Assembly: GCF_001570565.1 (NCBI RefSeq)
Contig: NZ_BBXE01000043.1
Location: 1 to 64,000 of the forward strand
Direction of reading: 5' to 3'
Length of the DNA: 64,000 bases
From: Herbidospora yilanensis
GTDB lineage: Bacteria; Actinomycetota; Actinomycetes; Streptosporangiales; Streptosporangiaceae
Positions 45,031 to 52,749 of the stretch are shown here, in pieces (the first letter of the stretch is position 1; each line of letters begins with the position of its first letter). The translations under genes and the position numbers were made by a program. The notes below the pieces were generated by a model, which saw only the letters and a program-made list of their open reading frames with translations, ran no database searches and was not told the origin of the DNA.

Positions 45031-45501
45031 ATGGCTTCCCGGCTCGCATCCAACTTCGGCTGGTCCATGGCGATGGTCCTGCGGCGCTGGCAGGAGTTCG
45101 CCGAGGAGGCCTTCAAAGACCTCCCCCACGGCAGCCGCGGGTTCCATTTACTCTCAGTGGTGGTGCACGAAGAAGTCCGCACCCAGGGCGCGCTCGCGAC
45201 CAGGCTGGCCGTCGACCGGACCGTCCTGACCTATGTGATCGACGACCTTGAGAAGGCCGGGCTGATCGAGCGTCAGCAGGACCCACGCGACCGGCGTGCG
45301 TGCCGGATCGTCGCCACCGAGCAGGGCCGCAAGGTCCAGGCCGAGGGCGAGCGACGCATGGCCGACGCCGAGAGGCACGTGCTCGGCGGCCTCCCGGAAG
45401 ATCAGCGGGAGGCCTTTCGCGACTTCGCCGACCGGGCCGCCGAAGCGATCTTCAACGCCGCCCCCGGCACCGATCCCTGCCGCGCGACCGAGCGACCGTA
45501 G
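45031..45501 (+). CDS. MarR-family transcriptional regulator
   Basis: A 156-residue winged-helix protein: SRGFHLLSVVVHEEVRTQGALATRLAVDRTVLTYVIDDLEKAGLIERQQDPRDRRACRIVATEQGRK contains recognition helix, wing and the DxRxR signature DPRDRRAC. Family members sense small ligands or oxidation. ATG 45031 follows AGGGTGG; an upstream in-frame GTG at 45022 is possible. It is divergent from ktrB; a link to potassium uptake is plausible but not shown. Confidence 0.87.
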   Translation: MASRLASNFGWSMAMVLRRWQEFAEEAFKDLPHGSRGFHLLSVVVHEEVRTQGALATRLAVDRTVLTYVIDDLEKAGLIERQQDPRDRRACRIVATEQGRKVQAEGERRMADAERHVLGGLPEDQREAFRDFADRAAEAIFNAAPGTDPCRATERP

Positions 45502-45502
45502 G

Positions 45503-45727
45503 TCAGGCGTACAGGAACCAGAACCACTGGTTGCCGCCCATGGTCTGGTAGACGCACCGGTAGCTGGTCCACCAGCCCCACTGGATGCCCAGGTTGCCGC
45601 CGTTGTAGCAGTCGGACTGGAGGTAGTAGGCGTACCGGATGCTGTCGGCCTGGGCGGGCGCGGCCGTGACCGAGACGGTGAGGAACACGCCGCTGACGAG
45701 GGCGGCCGCGGCGAGCAGTCTGCGCAT
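45503..45727 (-). CDS. Small secreted aromatic-rich protein
   Basis: A 74-residue protein: signal peptide MRRLLAAAALVSGVFLTVSVTAAPAQA with probable cleavage after AQA (about residue 27), then a 47-residue mature part rich in aromatics (five Trp, seven Tyr, two Phe) with two Cys (YYLQSDCYNGGN, TSYRCVYQ) that could form a disulfide, ending NQWFWFLYA. I do not recognise a family. Its stop faces the MarR gene one base away. It is short but has a plausible signal peptide and start; a surface, adhesive or small-ligand role is speculative. Confidence 0.65.
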   Translation of the reverse strand: MRRLLAAAALVSGVFLTVSVTAAPAQADSIRYAYYLQSDCYNGGNLGIQWGWWTSYRCVYQTMGGNQWFWFLYA

Positions 45728-45864
45728 GTCGATCCTTCGGGGGGAGTGGGGGCCGGCACCCGGAATATCGCACCGGCTCGGGCCGTCTCCCAGGCGTGCG
45801 CTCCGGAACGGGCGGCGACCTCGGCGGATGGTGTCCCGCTCGTGAAACCTTCAGCGGAGGAATG

Positions 45865-46815
45865 ATGCAGACCACCCTCATCCGGCTGGACCACTTACCG
45901 GCCGGCGAGCGGTTCGACTTCTGGTGGGAGGCCGTCGCCCGGTCGGTGGTGTCGGTGGACGCCGCCAGCGCGCACGCGGCCGACTTCTGGGCCGAGATGA
46001 CCGCCGTGGACCTCGGGCTGATCCAGATCTCCCGGGTCCGCTCGGCGTCGTTCGAGGCCCGCCGGACCACCCGGCGCATCCGCCAGTCGGACCCCGGGTT
46101 CTACCAGCTCAACTACACCGTGACCGGCAGATCGGGCCTGGAGCAGCAGGGCCGCCAGTGCTCGCTGAATGCCGGCGACTTCACCCTGTACGACACCTCG
46201 CGCCCCTTCCACGCCTGGTCGGCGGCCACCCCGAGCCAGCCGCCCCACGGCATCGTCGTCCAGTTCCCGCACCGGGCCATCCCCCTCCCGGCGGGCACGG
46301 TCGAACGCCTGCTGTGCCGGCCGATCCCCGGCCGCACCGGCGTCAACGGACTGCTGGCCGGCCTGCTCATGCGGCTCGTCGGCTCCCGGCCCGCCCCGGC
46401 CCCGCCGACCACGACCGTCCTGGAACTGATCACCGGACTGCTGGCCGACCACGCCGGCGTCGCCAAGCCCGCAGACGTCCCGCTCATCAGGATCCAGGCC
46501 TTCATCGAAGACCACCTCCCCGACACCGGCCTGTCTCCCGCGTCGGTCGCCCAGGCCCACCACATGTCCCTGCGCAACCTCCAGCGCCTCTTCGAACGCC
46601 AGGGCCTCACCGCGGCGAGCTGGATCCGCGACCGCCGCCTGGCCCGCGTCCGCCGCGACCTGACCGACCCGCGCTGCGACACCCTCGCGGTCCGGTCGAT
46701 CGGGGCCCGATGGGGATTCCAGAACGACGCCCACTTCAACCGCACGTTCCGGGCCGCCTACGGGGTGTCGCCGGGGGCCTACCGGACGGGCGTGCGCTCG
46801 ACTCTCACACGGTGA
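45865..46815 (+). CDS. AraC-family transcriptional regulator
   Basis: A 316-residue regulator with an N-terminal AraC-binding-like domain (SVVSVDAASAHAADFWAEM..., YQLNYTVTGRSGLEQQGRQCSLNAGDFTLYDTSRPFH) and a C-terminal double HTH (IRIQAFIEDHLPDTGLSPASVAQAHHMSLRNLQRLFERQGLTAASWIRDRRLARVRRDLTDPRC... GARWGFQNDAHFNRTFRAAYGVSPGAYR). The two ATGs at 45862 and 45865 are next to a GGAGG; the second has better spacing. It is followed 19 bases later by a BtrH-like gene that it may control. Confidence 0.9.
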   Translation: MQTTLIRLDHLPAGERFDFWWEAVARSVVSVDAASAHAADFWAEMTAVDLGLIQISRVRSASFEARRTTRRIRQSDPGFYQLNYTVTGRSGLEQQGRQCSLNAGDFTLYDTSRPFHAWSAATPSQPPHGIVVQFPHRAIPLPAGTVERLLCRPIPGRTGVNGLLAGLLMRLVGSRPAPAPPTTTVLELITGLLADHAGVAKPADVPLIRIQAFIEDHLPDTGLSPASVAQAHHMSLRNLQRLFERQGLTAASWIRDRRLARVRRDLTDPRCDTLAVRSIGARWGFQNDAHFNRTFRAAYGVSPGAYRTGVRSTLTR

Positions 46816-46834
46816 GAGGGCCCAGGCTTGTCCT

Positions 46835-47752
46835 GTGCACCACTGCGAGACCACGACCCTGGGCGTGCTGCTGCGCCACGAAGGGCTCCACCTGTCCGAA
46901 CCGATGTTGTTCGGGCTCGGCGCCGGCCTGTCGTTCGTCTATTGGGACGCCAGGGCGATGCCGTTCCCCTTTCTGGGCGGCCGGGTCAAGCCGTTCGAGC
47001 TCACCAGGAACCTGACCACCCGGCTGGGCCTCACGCTGCGGGTCGAGGAGACCACCTCGCCGCGTAGGGCGTGGCAGAACGTGGCGACCCCCCTCGACGC
47101 CGGACGCCCGGTCGGCCTGCAGCTCGACTGCTACCACCTGGAGTACTTCCGGTCGAAGGTCCACTTCGGCGGCCATGTCGTCGCCGTGTGCGGCTACGAC
47201 GAGCACGACGTCCACCTCGTCGACACCGATCAGCAGGGCGGGCGGGTCCGCACCAGCCGCGAGAGCCTGGCCCTGGCACGGGCCGAACGCGGCCCGATGA
47301 CCGCCAGGAACCGGTCGTTCACGATCGCCCTGCCGGAGACCCCGGTCCGCTGGCAGGACGCGATCGGGCCGGCCATCAGAGACTGCGCCGTGGCCTTCCT
47401 TTCCGCGCCCATCGCCAACCTCGGCCATCGCGGCATCGGGAAGGCCGCGAAACTGGTGCCGAAATGGCGGTTGCCGGCCGAAGACCGGCGGCAGGCGGCC
47501 CTCCTCATGGAGAAGGGCGGAACCGGCGGCGCGCTGTTCCGCAACCTCTATCGGGACTTCCTCGCCGAGTGCCTGGAGACGGTCGACCACCCGGAGATCC
47601 GCGCCGCCCACGAGCTGTACGCCGAAGCCGCCGCCCGGTGGACCGAGGTGGCCGCGCTGATCGAGCAGGGGCGTCTCGACGAGGCGGGCGCCGTTCTCGG
47701 CGACCTCGCCCGCATCGAGGAAAACGCCATGCGGCTGCTCCGGCAGATGTAG
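46835..47752 (+). CDS. BtrH-N domain (cysteine acyltransferase-like) protein
   Basis: A 305-residue protein. The start MHHCETTTLGVLLRHEG is that of the BtrH N-terminal family, with Cys4 in the position of the catalytic Cys, and later GGHVVAVCGYDEHDVHLVDTD supplies His and Asp. The fold is related to papain-like C39 peptidases; BtrH moves an acyl group from an ACP to a substrate in butirosin synthesis. The C-terminal half is helical (LYRDFLAECLETVDHPEIRAAHELYAEAAARW). The GTG start (46835) follows directly behind the AraC-type gene. No ACP or peptide gene is next to it; its partner is unknown. Confidence 0.8.
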   Translation: MHHCETTTLGVLLRHEGLHLSEPMLFGLGAGLSFVYWDARAMPFPFLGGRVKPFELTRNLTTRLGLTLRVEETTSPRRAWQNVATPLDAGRPVGLQLDCYHLEYFRSKVHFGGHVVAVCGYDEHDVHLVDTDQQGGRVRTSRESLALARAERGPMTARNRSFTIALPETPVRWQDAIGPAIRDCAVAFLSAPIANLGHRGIGKAAKLVPKWRLPAEDRRQAALLMEKGGTGGALFRNLYRDFLAECLETVDHPEIRAAHELYAEAAARWTEVAALIEQGRLDEAGAVLGDLARIEENAMRLLRQM

Positions 47753-47853
47753 CACCCGAGTCACGAACCCCTCAAGCTTGTTCCTCCTGTGCTGATATGT
47801 GGTTGTTTGTCCGACTTGTGGGGATGGTGGGCCTGTTCGGGAAGGGATGAGCG

Positions 47854-48069
47854 ATGGCCACGCCGAAGGAACCGGTCCCCGGAGGGGAACGGCCGCTCGC
47901 GCGGCTGATCCGGGAACTGGGCGGCCTTCTCCTGGCCCTCGTCCAACGCGCCTCGCCCTCCGCCGGCGAGACGCCGATCGTCGTCCGGGAAGGGCCGAAC
48001 GCGAACGTCGCCCGGCCGGTACGGCGCCTCACCCGACCCCAGGGAGAAACGACCAGCAGGGAGAGGTAA
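47854..48069 (+). CDS. Small protein at the head of the gas-vesicle operon
   Basis: A 71-residue protein beginning MATPKEPVPGGERPLARLIRELGGLLLALVQRA: an amphipathic helix, then a polar Arg/Pro-rich tail. I do not recognise a family; it shares no GvpA motif. It lies three bases ahead of gvpA, in the same direction and with a good AAGGGAT ahead of the start, so it is probably part of the vesicle operon. Its role is unknown; possibilities are an assembly helper or a small lineage-specific protein. Confidence 0.6.
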   Translation: MATPKEPVPGGERPLARLIRELGGLLLALVQRASPSAGETPIVVREGPNANVARPVRRLTRPQGETTSRER

Positions 48070-48072
48070 CTC

Positions 48073-48507
48073 ATGACGGTGCAGCCTGTGGGAAGCCGGC
48101 CGGGAGGCGGCGTACAGAGGGGCTCCTCCGGCAGCGGCCTGGCCGACGTCATCGACACGATCCTCGACAAGGGGCTCGTCATCGACGCCTACGTCAGCGT
48201 CTCGCTGATCGGCATCGAGATCCTGAGCATCGACGCCCGGATCGTCGTGGCGAGCGTGGACACCTACCTGCGTTTCGCCGAGGCGACGAACCGGCTCGAC
48301 CTCACCAAGTCCAGGAAACCCGGGCTTCCCGAGGTCGTCCAGACGGCCACGAGCGGCGGAGGCGGCCAGCAGGCCCCTCAGCCCGAACAGCCCGAACAGC
48401 TCGAACAACTGGAGCAGAACAAGGAACGCAGCCCGCTGGAGGCCGCCGGCGACAAGCTGAGCGACTTCTCCGATGCGGTTCCCCGCCAGCGCAGGCAGGA
48501 GGGCTGA
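48073..48507 (+). CDS. gvpA: Gas vesicle structural protein GvpA
   Basis: A 144-residue protein. The core [49 protein letters not shown] (about residues 23-71) is the GvpA coat sequence, two helices and two strands that polymerise into the vesicle ribs. It is longer than a standard GvpA (about 70) by an N-terminal Gly-rich lead and a C-terminal tail of repeated [11 protein letters not shown] and a charged end. It starts the gvp set ahead of gvpF/L, gvpG, gvpO and others. Confidence 0.93.
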   Translation: MTVQPVGSRPGGGVQRGSSGSGLADVIDTILDKGLVIDAYVSVSLIGIEILSIDARIVVASVDTYLRFAEATNRLDLTKSRKPGLPEVVQTATSGGGGQQAPQPEQPEQLEQLEQNKERSPLEAAGDKLSDFSDAVPRQRRQEG

Positions 48508-48508
48508 C

Positions 48509-49267
48509 ATGGACCAGTCGGCGACCTACATCTACGGCGTCGTCCCGCAGGACATCGAGGTCGACGCGGAGGCCACCGGAGTGGGCGACCCGCCCGCGAA
48601 GATCACGTCGATCCGCCACGGCAAGATCGCCGCTCTGGTGAGCGACGTCAGTCCGGGCCGTCCGCTCGGCACACCCAAGGATCTGTACGCCCACGAGCAA
48701 CTCCTCAACGCCACCGCCGCAGAGGTGCCCGTGCTGCCGATCCGCTTCGGCGCCGTGGTGGCCAGCCGCGAGGCCGTCGTCGAGGAGTTCCTGGCCCCCT
48801 ATCACGACGAGTTCGCCGCCGCCCTCACCGAGCTGGAGGGCCGCTCCCAGTACGTGATCAAGGGGCGGTTCGACGAGGACACGGTGCTCGGCGAGATCCT
48901 GGCCGAGAACCCCGAGGCGGCCCGGCTCCGCGAGGAGATCAGCGCGCTGCCCGAGGACGCCGCCCGCGACCACCGCATCCGCCTCGGCGAGATCATCAAC
49001 CAGTCGATCGAGGCCAAACGCGACGCCGACACGGCCGCCATGTGGGACCAGGTCGAACCCGTCACCGTCATGCGGACCGTCCGCCAGCCGTCGCACGAAC
49101 TCGACGCCGTCCACCTCGCCGTCCTCGTCGAGAACACCCGGCAGGACGACCTGGAGCACGCCGTCGAGGACCTCGGGCGCAAGTGGGCCAACCAGGTCAC
49201 GCTGAGCCTGTTCGGCCCGATGGCGCCGTACGACTTCATCGTCTCGCAGGATCAGGACGGCGAGTGA
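48509..49267 (+). CDS. Gas vesicle protein GvpF/GvpL (first copy)
   Basis: A 252-residue protein of the GvpF/L family. It opens ATYIYGVVPQDIEVD and has IAALVSDVSPGRPLGTPKDLYAHEQLLNATAAEVPVLPIRFGAVVASREAVVEEFL, the conserved centre, ending LSLFGPMAPYDFIV. Members are needed for vesicle assembly and contact GvpA. ATG 48509 follows GGAGGG. Its TGA overlaps the gvpG start (TGATG). A second copy lies at the other end of the operon. Confidence 0.93.
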   Translation: MDQSATYIYGVVPQDIEVDAEATGVGDPPAKITSIRHGKIAALVSDVSPGRPLGTPKDLYAHEQLLNATAAEVPVLPIRFGAVVASREAVVEEFLAPYHDEFAAALTELEGRSQYVIKGRFDEDTVLGEILAENPEAARLREEISALPEDAARDHRIRLGEIINQSIEAKRDADTAAMWDQVEPVTVMRTVRQPSHELDAVHLAVLVENTRQDDLEHAVEDLGRKWANQVTLSLFGPMAPYDFIVSQDQDGE

Positions 49268-49500
49268 TGGGCCTGTTCACCGCGATCCTCGAACTGCCGC
49301 TGGCCCCGGTCAAAGGGGTGATCCGGCTCGGCGAACTGCTGCGCGACGAGGCTGAGCGCACGATGCGCGACCCGACCGTGGCCAGACGGGAACTGGAGCA
49401 GATCGAGGCGGCCCAGGCCGCGGGCGAGCTCACCGACGAGGAGGCGTCCGAGGCGATGAACGCGGTCCTGCGGCGCATGATGCCGCCGGAGGGAGAGTGA
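49267..49500 (+). CDS. gvpG: Gas vesicle protein GvpG
   Basis: A 77-residue helical protein: MGLFTAILELPLAPVKGVIRLGELLRDEAERTMRDPTVARRELEQIEAAQAAGELTDEEASEAMNAVLRRMM. The LxLPLAPVKGV start and coiled helical body are typical for GvpG. It is required for assembly, with the coat and GvpF. It overlaps the gvpF/L copy by one base. Confidence 0.92.
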   Translation: MGLFTAILELPLAPVKGVIRLGELLRDEAERTMRDPTVARRELEQIEAAQAAGELTDEEASEAMNAVLRRMMPPEGE

Positions 49501-49503
49501 CCG

Positions 49504-49761
49504 ATGGGCACCCTGACGGCCGTGACCGCGGGAGAGGCCGGAGTGAAGCTCATCTCCGGCCTCACCTCGAAGGAGGCGGAGGGCGTCACCCTCGTCGAAC
49601 CGGCCGAGTCGGGCTGGCTGGTGGTCGTCGAGGTCGTCGAAGACCGCCGCATCCCCTCCTCCGGCGACATCCTGGCGCTCTACGAGGCAGACCTCGACAA
49701 GGAGGGCAACCTGCTGTCGTACCGGAGAAAGGCCAGGTACCGGCGAGGCACGGGAGGCTGA
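49504..49761 (+). CDS. gvpO: Gas vesicle protein GvpO
   Basis: An 85-residue protein. VEPAESGWLVVVEVVEDRRIPSSGDILALYEADLDKEGNLLSYRRKARYRRG is the GvpO core. GvpO is a small helper needed for vesicle production in many actinomycetes and haloarchaea. It starts three bases after gvpG. No other domain is present. Confidence 0.92.
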   Translation: MGTLTAVTAGEAGVKLISGLTSKEAEGVTLVEPAESGWLVVVEVVEDRRIPSSGDILALYEADLDKEGNLLSYRRKARYRRGTGG

Positions 49762-49765
49762 TGAG

Positions 49766-50116
49766 ATGACCGACGGGTCCCGATACGCGCCGGCCGTACG
49801 TCCCGGCTCCCAGCCCGCCGCGCGCAGAGAACCCGCCAACCTCGGCGACATCCTGGAGCGGGTCCTCGACCGGGGTGTCGTCATCGCGGGCGACATCCGC
49901 GTGAACCTGCTCGACATCGAACTGCTCACGATCAAACTCCGCCTGGTGATCGCCTCGGTCGACACGGCCAAGGAGATGGGCATCGACTGGTGGGAACACG
50001 ACCCGTGGCTGACCGGCGACAGCAAGGCCCTCCAGGACGAGAACCGCCGGCTCCGCGCCCGCCTCGACGCCCTGGAGGAGAACCGGTCACTCGAATCGGG
50101 AGACCACCATGACTGA
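49766..50116 (+). CDS. GvpA-family minor protein (GvpJ/GvpS type)
   Basis: A 116-residue protein. LGDILERVLDRGVVIAGDIRVNLLDIELLTIKLRLVIASVDTAKEMGIDWWEHDPWL (about residues 25-82) resembles GvpA but with the specific NLLDIELLTIKLRL and DWWEHDP stretch of GvpJ/GvpS proteins. A helical tail follows. Minor members cap or nucleate vesicles. It overlaps the second GvpF/L gene by eight bases. Confidence 0.88.
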   Translation: MTDGSRYAPAVRPGSQPAARREPANLGDILERVLDRGVVIAGDIRVNLLDIELLTIKLRLVIASVDTAKEMGIDWWEHDPWLTGDSKALQDENRRLRARLDALEENRSLESGDHHD

Positions 50117-50876
50117 CACCGGCACCTACCTGTACGCGGTGACGGAGGAGACCCCGTCCTCCGGCGTGGCGGGCCTGCACGGCGTCGCCGGGACGACGGT
50201 GCGCACCATCCCGTGCGAAGGCCTGGTCGCCTACGTGAGCACCGTCCCGCTCGACCAGTTCGGCGCCGAACCGCTGAGACGGTCGATGGAAGACCTCGAC
50301 TGGCTGGGCGAGACGGCCGGAGCCCACCACCACGTGGTGGAGGAGGTCGCCGACCGGTCACCCGTCGCCCCCGTCCGCCTGGTGACCGTCTACCGAGGCG
50401 ACGAGCAGGTGAGAGACCTCCTCCGGGAACGCCACGACGATTTCGTGCACGTCCTCTCGACCGTCGCCGGCCGCCGGGAGTGGGGCGTGAAGGCGTACGC
50501 CGACCTGAGCGCCCCCGCCCCCGCCGCGGCCGCGCCTTCGCGGGGCGGCCCGGGAACGGCCTATCTGAAGAAGCGCCAGGCGGGCCTGCGCAGCCGCGAG
50601 GAGGCGTGGAGACAGGCCGCCGCGCAGGCGGAACACCTGCACGACACCCTGTCGGCGGTCGCCGTCGCCAGCCACCGCCACCGTGCCCAGGACCCCGAAC
50701 TGTCCGGACGCAGGGAGGCGATGCTCCTCAACGGGGCCTACCTCGTCGAGAGCTCGCGCGACGAGGAGTTCCTCAAGACCGTCGACGGCCTGCGCGGCCG
50801 GGGCGTGGAAGTGGAGCTCACCGGCCCCTGGGCGCCCTACTCCTTCACCGACCTGGAGGTGCGGGGTGACGGTTGA
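50109..50876 (+). CDS. Gas vesicle protein GvpF/GvpL (second copy)
   Basis: A 255-residue second GvpF/L protein: TYLYAVTEETPSSGVAGLHG, VAYVSTVPLDQFGAEPLRRSMEDLDWLGETAGAHHHVVEEVADRSPVAPVRLVTVYRGDEQVRDLLRERHDDF, ending VELTGPWAPYSFTDLEV. It differs considerably from the first copy (for example it has an Ala-rich linker APAPAAAAPS), so the two probably have distinct jobs. The end overlaps the next short gvp gene by 11 bases. Confidence 0.9.
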   Translation: MTDTGTYLYAVTEETPSSGVAGLHGVAGTTVRTIPCEGLVAYVSTVPLDQFGAEPLRRSMEDLDWLGETAGAHHHVVEEVADRSPVAPVRLVTVYRGDEQVRDLLRERHDDFVHVLSTVAGRREWGVKAYADLSAPAPAAAAPSRGGPGTAYLKKRQAGLRSREEAWRQAAAQAEHLHDTLSAVAVASHRHRAQDPELSGRREAMLLNGAYLVESSRDEEFLKTVDGLRGRGVEVELTGPWAPYSFTDLEVRGDG

Positions 50877-51078
50877 CAACCCTCGCGGCGCCGCCCTGGC
50901 CGAGCAGGGGCGGCTTCCGGCCGAGCGGGTGGCCCTGGTCGACCTCCTCGACCGGTTGCTGGCCGGGGGCGTGGTGGTCAGCGGCGACCTGGTGTTGTCC
51001 ATCGCCGACATCGACCTGGTGCGCATCTCGCTGCGGGTTCTGATCATGTCCGTGCGCGAGAACCTGGGGGAGGCATGA
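50866..51078 (+). CDS. Short GvpA-family protein
   Basis: A 70-residue protein beginning with GTG 50866 inside the end of the second gvpF/L. VALVDLLDRLLAGGVVVSGDLVLSIADIDLVRISLRVLIMSVRENL is a GvpA/GvpJ/GvpM-type core, shorter than GvpA and GvpJ. It probably is a minor coat or cap component. Its end overlaps gvpK by ATGA. Confidence 0.85.
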   Translation: MTVDNPRGAALAEQGRLPAERVALVDLLDRLLAGGVVVSGDLVLSIADIDLVRISLRVLIMSVRENLGEA

Positions 51079-51371
51079 GCGAACCTGTCCGGACGACCCG
51101 GATGCGGATCCAGACCGACTCGGAGGCCATGGAGCGGGACCTGTCCCGGCTCGTGCTGACGTTGGTGGAACTGGTCCGGCAACTGGTGGAACGTCAGGCC
51201 ATACGGCGGATGGAGCAGACCGATCTGACCGATGAGCAGATCGAGGTGCTGGGCCTGACCTTGATGCGGCTGGAAGAGGCGATGACCGAGGTGTGCGAAC
51301 GGTTCGGGTTGTCTCCGTCGGAGCTCAACCTCGATCTCGGCCCTCTCGGCACTCTCCTGCCGCAGGAGTGA
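51075..51371 (+). CDS. gvpK: Gas vesicle protein GvpK
   Basis: A 98-residue helical protein, MRIQTDSEAMERDLSRLVLTLVELVRQLVERQAIRRMEQTDLTDEQIEVLGLTLMRLEEAMTEVCERFGLSPSELNLDLGPLGTLL. The motif ELVRQLVERQAIRRME and the DLGPLG end identify GvpK. It is the last gene of the vesicle cluster; the end overlaps the universal stress protein gene on the other strand by 47 bases. Confidence 0.93.
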   Translation: MSEPVRTTRMRIQTDSEAMERDLSRLVLTLVELVRQLVERQAIRRMEQTDLTDEQIEVLGLTLMRLEEAMTEVCERFGLSPSELNLDLGPLGTLLPQE

Positions 51372-52206
51372 GGCCGGCGGCGCGCACCACCGCCACGGGG
51401 CACGACGCGTGGTGCAGGACACCGTGGCTGACCGACCCCAGCACGGCCGAGCGGATCGTCCCCCTGCCCCGCGAACCCACGACGACCAGGTCGGCGCGCA
51501 CGGACGCCTGGCACAGCGCCGCGACGGCATTCCCGCGCACCACCGACACGGCCGGCTCGACCATGGGGTACCGCTCCGTCCAGGGCGCCAGCACGCCGCG
51601 AGCACGTTCCCGCAGCGCCTGGGCGATGATCTCGGGGTCCAGCCGGCCGGACGGCATGTCCCAGGCGTACACGACCCGTAGCCGGGAACCGCGTGCCCGC
51701 GCCTCCTCGAAGGCGTAGTCGAGGGCAGGGTGCACGTCGTCCTCGGGATCGAGCCCGGCCACGATCTCCCGCCGCATGACGGCGGGCGCGCCGTGCACCA
51801 CCACCACGGGCACCGCCACCTGCCCCGCGAGGCCCATGGCCACCGAGCCCAGCAGAAGCCCCGCGAAGCCGTTCAGACCGCGGCTTCCCACCACGACGGC
51901 CGCCGCGTCGACGGCCTGTGCGCGCAGTATCTCCGTGGCGTCGCCGTAGAGCAGTTCGGTGGTCGTCCGGACGTCGGCACGGGACTCGGCGGCCAGGTCG
52001 GCCGCCTCGGTCAGCATCCGCTCGCCTTCCTCGCGGGCCGCGTCGTCGAGCGCCCGCTCGTATGGCCGCCCGCCGAGGACGACGGGCGGCACGACGTGGA
52101 CGATCCGCAGGTCGCGGCCGTGTCTCTCCGCGTCGTCGACGGCCCACAACACCGCGGCCAGCGCCTGCCGCGATCCGTCGACGCCCACGACGACCGGCTC
52201 GGACAT
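51325..52206 (-). CDS. Tandem-domain universal stress protein
   Basis: A 293-residue protein with two Usp domains. Domain 1 opens VVVGVDGSRQALAAVLWAVDDAERHG and has the ATP motif GSRGLNGFAGLLLGSVA; domain 2 has RVVYAWDMPSG and GSRGRGTIRSAVLGSVSHGVLHHASCPVAVV. Both G-2x-G-9x-G-S/T motifs are intact, so ATP binding is expected. Such proteins rise in dormancy, hypoxia and starvation. Placed behind the gas-vesicle cluster and near two other stress genes. Confidence 0.93.
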   Translation of the reverse strand: MSEPVVVGVDGSRQALAAVLWAVDDAERHGRDLRIVHVVPPVVLGGRPYERALDDAAREEGERMLTEAADLAAESRADVRTTTELLYGDATEILRAQAVDAAAVVVGSRGLNGFAGLLLGSVAMGLAGQVAVPVVVVHGAPAVMRREIVAGLDPEDDVHPALDYAFEEARARGSRLRVVYAWDMPSGRLDPEIIAQALRERARGVLAPWTERYPMVEPAVSVVRGNAVAALCQASVRADLVVVGSRGRGTIRSAVLGSVSHGVLHHASCPVAVVRAAGLTPAAGECREGRDRG

Positions 52207-52211
52207 GCCGG

Positions 52212-52655
52212 TCAGCCCGTCCCGTTCCTCTCCGTGGGCCACAACACGGCACGCACGTCGTGGGGCAACCGCTCAAGCAGATGCATGACCGCCGGTTCGG
52301 AGAGCTCACCGCAGAGGAACTCCGTGACCGTGGGAGCGAGCTTCGGGACGTCGTGGAGGGCGATGCGGCCGGAGCGGGCGAAGTATTCGACGAACTCCTC
52401 CCGGCCGCGGCGGATCGGCACCCGGTTGGGGTCCCAGCCGTTGTAGTACACCCCGCGCAGCAGATCGGGCAGTTGCGCGGCGAAATGGGCCCCGTTCTGC
52501 ACCGTCAGACCGTCTCTGACCGCGTGCAACCAGGCCCTCAGCACCCGCTGGGAGAAGTCGCGATCTTCGGTGCCGATCGCCTCGGAGAGGTGGGCCAGCC
52601 ACCGGTTGGTGGTTTGAACGGTGTGCTCGATGCTCTGTACTCGTGTGTGCGACAT
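52212..52655 (-). CDS. DUF2267 family protein
   Basis: A 147-residue helical protein: TVQTTNRWLAHLSEAIGTEDRDFSQRVLRAWLHAVRDGLTVQNGAHFAAQLPDLLRGVYYNGWDPNRVPIRRGREEFVEYFARSGRIALHD. The LPDLLRGVYYNGW motif is that of DUF2267. The family has no known function; it appears near Usp and other stress genes. It lies five bases ahead of the Usp gene on the same strand and is probably co-transcribed. Confidence 0.85.
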   Translation of the reverse strand: MSHTRVQSIEHTVQTTNRWLAHLSEAIGTEDRDFSQRVLRAWLHAVRDGLTVQNGAHFAAQLPDLLRGVYYNGWDPNRVPIRRGREEFVEYFARSGRIALHDVPKLAPTVTEFLCGELSEPAVMHLLERLPHDVRAVLWPTERNGTG

Positions 52656-52749
52656 TGTCTCCCCCGAGATGTGGTGTCGCTCTCACCGGCTCGATGCGTT
52701 GTCATCGGGCGTGTCGTTTCAACCAGTTCATCCCCCTCACCGTCGTTTC

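Noticed and set aside
47772-48182. Minus-strand frames opposite the gas-vesicle genes
   Set aside because: Shadows of gvp genes without ribosome sites or motifs.
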